The position numbers and the translations under genes were made by a program. DNA of 64,000 nt, taken from NCBI RefSeq assembly GCF_000758665.1, contig NZ_CP009285.1, positions 7,006,001 through 7,070,000 on the forward strand, written 5' to 3'. This document shows, one piece after another, positions 38,528 through 45,939 of the stretch. How positions within the stretch are numbered: the first letter of the stretch is position 1; each line of letters starts with the position of its first letter. Below the pieces are notes generated by a model that saw nothing but the letters and a program-made list of their open reading frames with translations, was not told the DNA's origin and ran no database searches. The DNA is from Paenibacillus borealis (GTDB lineage Bacteria; Bacillota; Bacilli; Paenibacillales; Paenibacillaceae).

Positions 38528-39244
38528 TTAATTATTTAAAGAGTCTGAAATTTGCTGAGAAAACCTTCGTACAATTTCACTGTTCTCTTCATCTTTTTCT
38601 TCCGAAACTCTTACAGAAGGTCCGGAAATCGCCACCGCCGCAGCAACCCGTCCGCCTCTCCAGATTGGGGCCGCAATACAACGAACACCTGGTTCGGTTT
38701 CTTCATTATCAACGGAGTACCCGGAAGCTTTAATACGTTCAAGCTCAGTAAAAAAAGAATCTGCTTCATCCGATAGTTGGGCTTTATATTGGTCCTGGAT
38801 GCTTAGAGGCTGAAACGCTAGTATACATTTTCCAAGAGCGCTTTGGCTTGCCGGAAGCTTGTCTCCTTTTTCATAGTGCGTCCTGGTCGCATATCGGCCG
38901 GGAATAATATGGGTTGCAATAACATGATCCCCGCTTAACACCCCAATAAAAATGGTCTCCCCTGTTAATGCTCTGAATTCATCCGAAGCCCGGAGAATAC
39001 TTGAATCCAAATCGAAATTGAAATTATTATCCTGGAGACTTTGTATCAGTTGCCCTGATACAGAATACGTATTATCACTGTTCTTTTCGATTAAATTATT
39101 TTGCTCCAATGTATTAACGAGCCGGTATGTGGTACTTCTATTCAAAGAAAGAATCTCCATAACCTCAAGTACCGACAGACTGCCCTTTTCAATGATCAGC
39201 CACAGTATATCAATGCCTTTTTTTAATGTACCTACTTCGTTCAC
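38528..39244 (-). CDS. IclR-family transcriptional regulator
   Basis: A 238-residue regulator. GTG 39244 is preferred (AGGGGA nine bases upstream) over ATG 39265. The winged helix at the N-terminus reads LKKGIDILWLI then LSVLEVMEILSLNRSTTYRL; the C-terminal GAF-like effector domain shows SALGKCILAF, 'GYSVDNEETEPGVRCIAAPI' and AAVAISGP, all standard for the family. It is adjacent to and in line with the PTS operon, which it may regulate. A TATAAT -10 (minus strand, 39293-39288) lies upstream. Confidence 0.9.
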   Translation of the reverse strand: MNEVGTLKKGIDILWLIIEKGSLSVLEVMEILSLNRSTTYRLVNTLEQNNLIEKNSDNTYSVSGQLIQSLQDNNFNFDLDSSILRASDEFRALTGETIFIGVLSGDHVIATHIIPGRYATRTHYEKGDKLPASQSALGKCILAFQPLSIQDQYKAQLSDEADSFFTELERIKASGYSVDNEETEPGVRCIAAPIWRGGRVAAAVAISGPSVRVSEEKDEENSEIVRRFSQQISDSLNN

Positions 39245-39328
39245 AACAATCCGTCCCCTAAACATAGTTAGTCTATTCGTTCATTCATTATAACCAAGTG
39301 ACTAATCAATTTAAAGGAGACATTTAGG

Positions 39329-39418
39329 ATGACTATTCTTTTGTTTCCTTACAATCACCCTAAATTTTTGATGATCTCTTCTGTAGTCATTTTGGTTGCT
39401 ATGTTATTCATCGCGTAA
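39329..39418 (+). CDS. Possible 29-residue hydrophobic peptide
   Basis: An open frame from ATG 39329 to TAA 39418 with a strong ribosome binding site (TTAAAGGAG, nine bases before the ATG). The peptide starts MTILLFPYNHPKFLM and continues as one hydrophobic stretch (VVILVAMLFIA), enough for a single membrane helix. It is divergent from the IclR gene and antisense to the last 20 codons of the isochorismatase-like gene. Size and shape recall small membrane peptides or type I toxins, but the conserved antisense gene could make this a chance frame. Confidence 0.35.
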   Translation: MTILLFPYNHPKFLMISSVVILVAMLFIA

Positions 39419-39963
39419 TCCAAGGCTGCTTTTTGCCATTCCTCATTAAGGGTAGATGTGCCGTCAGTAGCGATAGTGACGTTATAACCATAATCCGCGC
39501 CATCTCTGCAGGTGTGCTCTACAGCCATATTCGTCCATACACCTGTAACAATAATATTTTCAATGCCCAGTCCTCTTAACAATGTATCTAACTGCGTACC
39601 ATTGAATGCGCTCATCCGGGATTTCTCGATGACAAAATCACCTTCTTGCGGCTCTACTCCAGCGACAGGTGCAGCTCCCCAGGTTCCTCTAACGATACTT
39701 TCTGCTTCAGCAATGGCTCTGAATATTGGAGCTCTATTCCCGATTCCCTTCGCGCCCTTTTCTACTACAAAATGGTTATGGAAGACCGGTACTCCAGCCT
39801 CGCGCGCCTTATCTGCAATTGCCTTTATGTTAGCGACCACATTTTGTTTCTCAGCGTGCTGAACAGCTCCGGAAGCTTCAAACTTGCCTCCTTTAATCAG
39901 GTTATCGTTCTGTAAATCAACAATTAGTAACGCTGTTTTATTCGTATCGAAGTTCATTTCCAT
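39355..39963 (-). CDS. Isochorismatase-family protein lacking the nucleophilic Cys
   Basis: A 202-residue alpha/beta protein of the cysteine-hydrolase (isochorismatase) superfamily. The general-base Asp16 (LIVDLQND) and Lys114 (VIEKSRMSAF) are present. At the nucleophile position the usual 'TxxCVxxT' motif reads TNMAVEHT, with Ala147 instead of Cys; a different Cys152 follows five residues later. True isochorismatases also lack the Cys, so the protein may be a non-amidase hydrolase, an inactive homologue, or use Cys152. AAAGGA precedes two candidate starts, ATG 39963 and ATG 39957; the second has better spacing. Confidence 0.87.
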   Translation of the reverse strand: MEMNFDTNKTALLIVDLQNDNLIKGGKFEASGAVQHAEKQNVVANIKAIADKAREAGVPVFHNHFVVEKGAKGIGNRAPIFRAIAEAESIVRGTWGAAPVAGVEPQEGDFVIEKSRMSAFNGTQLDTLLRGLGIENIIVTGVWTNMAVEHTCRDGADYGYNVTIATDGTSTLNEEWQKAALDYAMNNIATKMTTEEIIKNLG

Positions 39964-40144
39964 CTATCCTTTCGTGTGTATATTTGCAAAATTAGTGGAG
40001 AAGTTACTTCTAACTCAGTATAGGGTGCACCAAATAAAATGTCAAATATAGATATTATTATTGCAATAAGTATCATATATAGGGATTTAAATATTGCCTT
40101 ATCTTTGTTTCTCTGTTGGAAGGATGGGAATGCAGCAAAAAAGA

Positions 40145-40246
40145 TTGAAGTACGGTCATCTCCATATTTTTTTGAAAGAATCTCGAGAGATGTTCAGAGG
40201 TCAACCCGAATTTCTCCGCGATAGATTTCACAGGAAAGTTAGGGCA
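40145..40246 (-). pseudogene. Remnant of an AraC-family DNA-binding domain
   Basis: Between the isochorismatase-like gene and the radical SAM gene, a minus-strand frame of about 34 codons reads VKSIAEKFGLTSEHLSRFF then QKNMEMTVLQ, the first helix-turn-helix of an AraC domain ('lksIAekfGlSpxyLsrlFKkxxGmtf'). It has no start, no ribosome binding site and diverges from the family after the Gln. Its upstream end runs into the 3' end of the radical SAM gene. It looks like debris of a lost regulator. The remaining 40000-40144 shows nothing else. Confidence 0.5.
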
Positions 40247-41102
40247 AGCGATCCTTGGTCTGGCTCATACTTAATGGAAATGCGCCAGCCTTAGATACCT
40301 GCACCATTTCATCAGGAAAAAACCGCTTAAAGTACTTTTCCACTCTGACATGGATGTCCTTCTCATACCACTTCGACACCTCGGATGTTTCAAATAATTG
40401 CGGCATACCAAGCTGCTCAGAGCGCCTCCCCATAGATCCATCTCCTATATTCAGCGTATCGATCCAAATACGGTCGGCATGCCCTTCCAGCACTTTAGGG
40501 AAATCAGGGGTGAACGGTAAAACAGGTGAAATGGATGCTTGAGTGAATATACCCGCATCATGGACTTCCTTCAGAGCTTTCAACCGCAACCGGATGCCCG
40601 GTGCATACGGAGCAAAAATCCGTTTCATATCTTCGCGATCTGTTTCGATTGTCAGCGATACAAGAACTTCACACTGTTCTTTTAATTGCAGCAACAGATC
40701 CAGATCTCTTGTAATTAACGGGCTCCGCGTCTGAATTTGCAGCAGATCCGGCGGATCTTGAATCATCGCTTGAAGCAGCTGCCGCGTTAGCTCCATCCGT
40801 CTCTCAACGGGTTGGTAGGGGTCTGTGGCCGAAGACATAAAGATATTTATGGGTTTACGTTTACGTCGAAGGAGGATAACTTCCTTCCGGTAATTTTCGG
40901 CTGCATTTACTTTAATGTCGACCCATTCCCCCCAGGGAATTTCTTTATACTTTTGGATGGGCATTTCTCTTACATAACAGTACTTGCAAGCAAAGGCACA
41001 TCCGCTGTACGGGTTAAGGGAATGTGTAAAGCCGATATCCAAATACCCCTTAGCTTCATTAAGGATCTTCTTCGATACAATCTCATTTATATCAACGGGC
41101 AT
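40239..41102 (-). CDS. Radical SAM protein, spore photoproduct lyase-like (SPL/Rv2578c group)
   Basis: A 287-residue radical SAM enzyme. The [4Fe-4S]-binding CxxxCxxC motif is Cys35, Cys39 and Cys42 in SGCAFACKYCYV. Other family blocks include NPYSGC, SSATDPYQPVERRMELTR, LQIQTRSPLITRDLDLL and LKALKEVHDAGI. True spore photoproduct lyases repair thymine dimers in spores; this shorter group is related but mostly uncharacterised, so the function is open. AAAAAAGGGGGGAG precedes ATG 41102. It stands alone on the minus strand, divergent from the MFS exporter. Confidence 0.85.
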   Translation of the reverse strand: MPVDINEIVSKKILNEAKGYLDIGFTHSLNPYSGCAFACKYCYVREMPIQKYKEIPWGEWVDIKVNAAENYRKEVILLRRKRKPINIFMSSATDPYQPVERRMELTRQLLQAMIQDPPDLLQIQTRSPLITRDLDLLLQLKEQCEVLVSLTIETDREDMKRIFAPYAPGIRLRLKALKEVHDAGIFTQASISPVLPFTPDFPKVLEGHADRIWIDTLNIGDGSMGRRSEQLGMPQLFETSEVSKWYEKDIHVRVEKYFKRFFPDEMVQVSKAGAFPLSMSQTKDRLP

Positions 41103-41155
41103 GCGGCTCCCCCCTTTTTTATTTTAATTTTAATATATCCGAAGCAGGAAGTGTT

Positions 41156-41185
41156 GTATACTATTAGTAAATAAAGTTTACTAAT
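41156..41185 (+). promoter_or_regulatory. Promoter with a 9-bp-arm operator before the MFS gene
   Basis: A TATACT -10 (41156-41161) is followed by the perfect inverted repeat ATTAGTAAA (41163-41171), five-base spacer, TTTACTAAT (41177-41185). The palindrome covers the likely transcription start, as expected for a MarR-, TetR- or HxlR-type repressor. No good -35 box was seen. Confidence 0.6.
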
Positions 41186-41209
41186 GGTGAACATAGGAGT
41201 GTTACTGAT

Positions 41210-42637
41210 TTGAACAACATGATTCTGAGCAGAAGAACTACGCACCGAAATCTGAAGATACCCAAGCATTGGAGAGTATCAATCCTTGCAGTCTTGGCTG
41301 TAGGCCCCGGTTTAATGATGAATAGCGCTTTGCCCTTTTTCCAAAGCCTAGTTCAGCTATCTTTTGGAGTTCCCCCCCATTCCTTATTCAGTCCGGGAAT
41401 CATCGGCCTTACTGCACTCGCTTTATGCATTCCCCTGGGACCCGTGCTCAGACATAAGCTGGGTGCAAGACGTACATATCAGATAGCCATGGCCCTTTTT
41501 GTATTAGGCTCCTTATTAGCAGCCGTCTCACCAGTCCTTCTCTGGTTGTTACTTGGACGTTTCTTGCAAGGAGCAGCAACAGGTGTAATATTAATGATTA
41601 TGCTGCCTATGCTGGTTCTTTCTTTCCCTATGGAAAAACGAAATTATTCATTACTCACCCTTATAGGCGGATTTTTCGGGTTTGCGGTTACAGGAATGTT
41701 CTTGGGCGCTGCCGCCGTCCATCTCAATGAGTGGCGCTGGATCTTTTATGTATCCGGGGCAATAGCCGTAATAGCTTTGATTCTTTGCCATTTTACGTTG
41801 AAAGATGAACATCCCCCTCATCCGGAGGTGAAAATTTCGCAGGATAGAGCCGGATTAGCACTTTTAGCTTTTGTCTCCGTTACAATTCTGGTTACAGTGA
41901 ATAATCTCGACAAATGGGCGGGGATGGCGCTTGACGATTGGATATTTGCGGGGGGAATCCTTATAACGATCATTATTATAGGGTTCGCGGAGCGGACAGC
42001 TGAGCATCCTCTTTTATCTTTTAAAATGATTATAGAACCCAAACCACTGCTGGGGATGCTGATCACTATTTGCAGCAATGTTGTAATGGTGTGCAGCCTG
42101 TTTACCGTGCAGAGCCAGCTAAGAAACCTGTACCGGATTTCTTCCGGACAGCACATGCTGCTATTCCTGTTTCCCCTGATAGGGGTAATTATCGCGGCAG
42201 TTGTATGCACTCTTTTCTATGATAAAATAGGTCCGGGGCTCCTTGGCGTTATAGGCGCTCTGGTTATGGTGACCGTCAGCATTCAGTGGCTGTTCTTAAA
42301 TGAGTCCCATTCCTTGTTATTCATGCCTTACAATCTAATCCTTATGACAGCAGGGATTGGAATAGCGGTCGGAGCCGGTCTTATGGGCGCTGCCTTAGGA
42401 GGCCCGCTTACTCATCTGGTTGAGAGAATGACAACTGTCCAATTCATCAGATTCTATTTAAATCCGGCAATAAGCGTTCTTATTGCTAAAGCATCACTGA
42501 ATTATACGCATTATTACGTGACTGCTCTTATAGGAAGCATCGTCGTATTATGTTTATCGCTTGGCGTGCATGGTACAGGGAAAGGTCATAAGCTGGCACA
42601 TAAACCTCACATTAAAGAACAAATATTACGAATTTAA
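41210..42637 (+). CDS. MFS transporter, probable drug or metabolite exporter
   Basis: A 475-residue membrane protein with 12-14 predicted helices. The signature after helix 2 appears as GPVLRHKLGARRTYQIAM and the antiporter-type motif GRFLQGAATGVILMIMLPML on helix 4-5, typical of DHA2-like exporters. TTG 41210 follows AGGAG by ten bases. A palindromic operator overlaps its promoter. An IclR regulator follows after 39 bases on the same strand and may be cotranscribed. Substrate unknown. Confidence 0.87.
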   Translation: MNNMILSRRTTHRNLKIPKHWRVSILAVLAVGPGLMMNSALPFFQSLVQLSFGVPPHSLFSPGIIGLTALALCIPLGPVLRHKLGARRTYQIAMALFVLGSLLAAVSPVLLWLLLGRFLQGAATGVILMIMLPMLVLSFPMEKRNYSLLTLIGGFFGFAVTGMFLGAAAVHLNEWRWIFYVSGAIAVIALILCHFTLKDEHPPHPEVKISQDRAGLALLAFVSVTILVTVNNLDKWAGMALDDWIFAGGILITIIIIGFAERTAEHPLLSFKMIIEPKPLLGMLITICSNVVMVCSLFTVQSQLRNLYRISSGQHMLLFLFPLIGVIIAAVVCTLFYDKIGPGLLGVIGALVMVTVSIQWLFLNESHSLLFMPYNLILMTAGIGIAVGAGLMGAALGGPLTHLVERMTTVQFIRFYLNPAISVLIAKASLNYTHYYVTALIGSIVVLCLSLGVHGTGKGHKLAHKPHIKEQILRI

Positions 42638-42676
42638 CGAAAGGAAACTTCAATTCATAGAAGAGGGAGTCATTGT

Positions 42677-43441
42677 ATGATAATGGAAGAGCCAAAGGGT
42701 CATGGTATACAGTCTCTTGAACTGGGATTAGATATCCTAAAAAAAATCGCTGGTGTAGGAAAACCCCTTACGGTTACAGAAATATCGTCACTGTGCGGCA
42801 TTTCCAAGAGTAAATTGCACCGCTATCTTACAAGCTTCTCCCGAAGCGGAATTCTGCAGAAAAATGCGGATCTGAAATATACTTTGGGTATCGACTTAAT
42901 TCTTCTGGGTATTAAAGCCTCCGAGCAGTTTGATATTCAAAGCATCTGTCATCCCTATCTTATTCAACTAAAAGAATATCTCAATGAAACTGCAGCACTT
43001 GCCATTTGGGGAGAACACGGGCCATTCTTCATTCAATGGGAAGCAGGCAACCGGGCAGTTAATCTGGGAATTAAGACAGGTTCACAGGTGAGTGTAACTG
43101 AAAGTGCTCCCGGCAAGCTATTTGCTGCTTATCTGCCCGCGGAGAGAACGCAACATCTTATCGATCGTGAGTTAAGTGAACGCGGCATTGGAATGGACTC
43201 GTTAACCGATGAGATTATGGATATCCGGCAAAAAGGATACTGTGTATCTACTGACTCCGTGGTCCCTGGCATCACGGCTGTTAGTTGTCCTGCGCTAGAC
43301 ATTAACGGCAATATAGCCGCCGCTCTAACAGTCGTATTCATGACGGGTGCATTAGATACATCAGCAACTTCAGAGTTTATACAATTGCTACAGCAAAAAG
43401 GTTCGGAATTGTCCAGAGCATTAGGATATACACTCAAATAA
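42677..43441 (+). CDS. IclR-family transcriptional regulator
   Basis: A 254-residue regulator: winged helix IQSLELGLDILKKIAG...LTVTEISSLCGISKSKLHRYL, then the effector domain with AIWGEHGPFFIQWEAGN, SAPGKLFAAYLPA, GYCVSTDSVVPGITAVSCPA and ALTVVFMTG. GGGAG precedes ATG 42677. It differs clearly from the IclR at 38.5 kb. Position downstream of the MFS exporter suggests it controls that gene, although its typical operator has not been identified. Confidence 0.9.
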   Translation: MIMEEPKGHGIQSLELGLDILKKIAGVGKPLTVTEISSLCGISKSKLHRYLTSFSRSGILQKNADLKYTLGIDLILLGIKASEQFDIQSICHPYLIQLKEYLNETAALAIWGEHGPFFIQWEAGNRAVNLGIKTGSQVSVTESAPGKLFAAYLPAERTQHLIDRELSERGIGMDSLTDEIMDIRQKGYCVSTDSVVPGITAVSCPALDINGNIAAALTVVFMTGALDTSATSEFIQLLQQKGSELSRALGYTLK

Positions 43442-43458
43442 AAGCAGTCCATTACTTA

Positions 43459-43665
43459 TCAGCCGCACTTTCCGCAATTACTGCAGCCGTTACAAATCAG
43501 CTTACTGCTGCACGTAGAACAATGCGGCCGGTATTTTGGCACATAGCGCTCATTCTCATCAATCATTTGACCAAAACTGTCGGTCAGCAAAAATTCGATG
43601 GATTTACCCACATAGTTCATGCCCGACTTGTAAGCCATCTGGCTTTGAACTCTTTTACTAGGCAT
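43459..43665 (-). CDS. Small Cys-rich protein of unknown function
   Basis: A 68-residue frame. The first 45 residues are ordinary (KSIEFLLTDSFGQMIDE), while the last 20 hold seven cysteines in HCSTCSSKLICNGCSNCGKC, likely binding zinc or an Fe-S cluster. The ribosome binding site before ATG 43665 is weak (GAAGAGACGG). The frame converges on the IclR gene with 17 bases between them. Real coding is supported by the ordered Cys pattern and lack of another feature here; I do not recognise a family. Confidence 0.55.
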   Translation of the reverse strand: MPSKRVQSQMAYKSGMNYVGKSIEFLLTDSFGQMIDENERYVPKYRPHCSTCSSKLICNGCSNCGKCG

Positions 43666-43767
43666 GTGGTATACCGTCTCTTCCCCACCAGTCGATTTAC
43701 TTGCTTTACGAGGATTCCCATACTATGATAATGATGCAATATCCATTTTTAAAGCATACATTCATTT

Positions 43768-43800
43768 TATTATGTAAGACTCATTTTGTAACTATTGGAG
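43768..43800 (+). promoter_or_regulatory. Promoter/leader of the HxlR gene, shared with 49978-50010
   Basis: A TATTAT -10-like box (about 43769-43774) is followed by AAGACTCATTTTGTAACTAT and the ribosome binding site TTGGAGG. The 17 bases TTTTGTAACTATTGGAG (43784-43800) recur exactly at 49994-50010 in front of the sirtuin-macrodomain operon, also just after a TATAAT box. This suggests a shared regulator site or a duplicated promoter. Confidence 0.5.
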
Positions 43801-43809
43801 GATAAACCT

Positions 43810-44178
43810 ATGCTGACTAAAGATGAAATGCCCTTTTGCCCGGTTGCTGTTACAGTAGGATTAATTGGAAACAAGTGGAAACTTCTGATCATGAGAAATC
43901 TTTTGGCGAGGCCCAACCGTTTCACTGAACTGCGGAATACCATTCCCGGCATCAGCCAGAAGGTGCTGACGGATAATCTCCGCTCCATGGAACAAGACGG
44001 GATTATCGTGAGAACGGTATTTGCTGAAGTCCCTCCGCGGGTCGAATATTCTTTAAGTGAAATAGGGAATACGATGCGGCCCATCATCGCTGCAATGGAG
44101 CAATGGGGCAATGGATATCAAGAAACATATAAGGATAATCAGGCAGCAGCATTGGCTGAAGAAATACCTGCGGATTAG
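43810..44178 (+). CDS. HxlR-family transcriptional regulator (possible redox sensor)
   Basis: A 122-residue winged-helix regulator starting at ATG 43810, eight bases after GGAGG. Family signature: NKWKLLIMRNLLARPNRFTELRNTIPGISQKVLTDNLRSM and VEYSLSEIGNTMRPI. Cys10 in the N-terminal CPV motif occupies the position of the redox-sensing Cys of YodB/HypR-type HxlR proteins, which respond to quinones and disulfide stress. Its stop overlaps the stop of the convergent macrodomain gene by four bases. It probably controls the seven-gene operon ending there, whose upstream region shares sequence with its own leader. Confidence 0.92.
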   Translation: MLTKDEMPFCPVAVTVGLIGNKWKLLIMRNLLARPNRFTELRNTIPGISQKVLTDNLRSMEQDGIIVRTVFAEVPPRVEYSLSEIGNTMRPIIAAMEQWGNGYQETYKDNQAAALAEEIPAD

Positions 44179-45068
44179 AATACGTTGGCATACTCCAGGT
44201 AATCTTCAGCGCTAAACACGTTAAATATAATTTTATCGAAACGCTTCGGATTCCGGACAAGCCATTCATCTACGGTCTTAACCGCAATCCGGGCAGCTTC
44301 AGGCTTAGGAAATCCGAAAACACCTGTTGAAATTGCGCAGAAGGCGACTGTGCGGATTTCAGTAACTTCATTCGCCAGCTCCAGGCAAGACCGGTAACAG
44401 GAAGCCAGCTGCAGCCTGTGAAGCTCTTGTACAGCACTCCCCTCCCGCACGATGGGTCCGACGGTATGAAGCACATAAGCCGAAGGCAGATGATATCCCC
44501 TTGTTATTTTAGCTTCACCTGTACTTTCATCTGCACCTTGCAGGGACATTATCGTATTACAGTCTTCCCGGAGCCGGGGACCGGCCGCGGAATGGATGGC
44601 ATTATCGATGCAGGCGTGCCAAGGCTGGAAGCAGCCCAGCATATATTTATTGGCCGCATTTACGATTGCATCCGCGTCTAAGCAGGTGATGTCACCTTGC
44701 CACAGAATCAATTTCTCTGCTGATAGAAAAGGGGTATCAGGAAACTGGGCTAATACCGATTCAAGCTCTTCGGCCTGAATAATACTTCGTTCCTGTAGCT
44801 CGGCTTGCAGTAGTGAATCGAGCATCTCCTGATATGGAGCTGCAATGGCTTGCGGTTTCCTGACATTTAATAGTCCCCGCAGCAGGTTTCGCTTATCTGT
44901 ATAAGGTATAGGAATCTCTGAAAGGCCGGCCTGGTCACTTTCCTGCAGGAATACAGTAAGCAACTCATCTACAAGCTCATTTTTATGTTTCGGAGAGCTA
45001 AGTGTTGGCTTGAATTTCTCTTTCAGGCGAATAGCTGAAGCATAGTCTTGCAGCTGCAATTTGGGCAT
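44175..45068 (-). CDS. Zinc-dependent macrodomain protein (ADP-ribosyl hydrolase, SirTM-linked type)
   Basis: A 297-residue protein. An N-terminal helical region of about 115 residues precedes the macrodomain: GDITCLDADAIVNAAN (ADP-ribose binding), then the zinc-ligand segment MLGCFQPWHACIDNAIHS with Cys146, His151 and Cys153, and the late 'FCAISTGVFGFPKPEAA' loop. This zinc variant is known from SirTM-associated macrodomains that remove ADP-ribose from modified proteins. It follows the sirtuin gene by 12 bases and is the last gene of a long operon. The usual GcvH-L/lipoate-ligase partners of SirTM systems are not encoded in this window. Confidence 0.92.
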   Translation of the reverse strand: MPKLQLQDYASAIRLKEKFKPTLSSPKHKNELVDELLTVFLQESDQAGLSEIPIPYTDKRNLLRGLLNVRKPQAIAAPYQEMLDSLLQAELQERSIIQAEELESVLAQFPDTPFLSAEKLILWQGDITCLDADAIVNAANKYMLGCFQPWHACIDNAIHSAAGPRLREDCNTIMSLQGADESTGEAKITRGYHLPSAYVLHTVGPIVREGSAVQELHRLQLASCYRSCLELANEVTEIRTVAFCAISTGVFGFPKPEAARIAVKTVDEWLVRNPKRFDKIIFNVFSAEDYLEYANVF

Positions 45069-45080
45069 ATTATCCCCACC

Positions 45081-45926
45081 TCACTCCATTAAGTCCCGTA
45101 CAATCTCCCGCATGTCTTCAGTAAAAGCAATGGTCTTGAACTTATTTTCGGGCGCACCTTCAGGGTGTTCCAGATTGAAACGGATTAAGGCCGCATTGTC
45201 ATTGTTATACGTCATTCTTTCAAACGGATACCGGATAATACCCGGTGTATTGAAACCTACACCAAGCTCAGCGTAAACGATTCTCCCTTTGTCTGACTTG
45301 CTGAGAAATTGGGTGTACCGCCGATCGGCCTCATACCAGTTCTCATCCTGTACAAAGTACCCGTTTTTCCTCAGATTCACATCCATCTTCCCGCCGCACA
45401 CAGGACATTTGGGCACAAGCTCAGTAGGGATACGGCAATCCCTTGTATGTTCAATCATTTCTTTAACAAGCGATTCATTATAATAAAGGGTATCATGACA
45501 GCCTTTTTCACACTGGAGGTAACTGTAATCCCCTTGAATTTCAAAGACCTTATCTTCCGGAAACCCAGCTTTAACAAACTGGCTTTCCACATTCGTTGAG
45601 ATTACAAAGTACTCCTTTTCTTTTACCAGCTGAAATAAATCTTCATACAGCGAGGTAGCCCCTATTTCAAAGCGGTTGACGCTGATATGCTTGGCCCAAT
45701 ACGCCCAGTTCTCTTCCTCCGTCTTGAAGGGATAGAAGCTGGAAGTATATAAGTCGGTGAAGCCATACTTATTGATAAATGGCTCAAAGTGCTCCGTAAA
45801 TCTTTTGCCGCTATACGTAATTCCGGCAGCAGCCGATAAGCCCGCTCCACCGCCTAATAATACATATTCGGCTCCTTCAAGCGCTCTTTTGGCCCGTTCC
45901 AGACGTTTCTTATAACTACTACGCAC
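45081..45926 (-). CDS. sirTM: Class M sirtuin (SirTM), protein ADP-ribosyltransferase type
   Basis: 281 residues, GTG start at 45926 after AAAGGTGGG. The NAD-binding GAGLSAAAGI is at 27-36 and the zinc ribbon uses Cys139, Cys143, Cys174 and Cys177. At the catalytic loops, STNVESQF supplies Asn112 but has Glu114 where classical sirtuins have Asp, and EIQGDYSY has Gln131 in place of the deacetylase His. The His-to-Gln change is the mark of SirTM enzymes, which transfer ADP-ribose to lipoylated GcvH-L rather than deacetylate. Here it is paired with a macrodomain but with an oxidoreductase and ABC transporter instead of lipoate genes, so the substrate may differ. Confidence 0.9.
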   Translation of the reverse strand: MRSSYKKRLERAKRALEGAEYVLLGGGAGLSAAAGITYSGKRFTEHFEPFINKYGFTDLYTSSFYPFKTEEENWAYWAKHISVNRFEIGATSLYEDLFQLVKEKEYFVISTNVESQFVKAGFPEDKVFEIQGDYSYLQCEKGCHDTLYYNESLVKEMIEHTRDCRIPTELVPKCPVCGGKMDVNLRKNGYFVQDENWYEADRRYTQFLSKSDKGRIVYAELGVGFNTPGIIRYPFERMTYNNDNAALIRFNLEHPEGAPENKFKTIAFTEDMREIVRDLME

Positions 45927-45939
45927 GGTCGTCCCACCT

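Noticed and set aside
40039..40294. Plus-strand frames of 61 and 66 codons before the radical SAM gene
   Set aside because: They are antisense to the AraC remnant and to the end of the radical SAM gene and lack ribosome binding sites.
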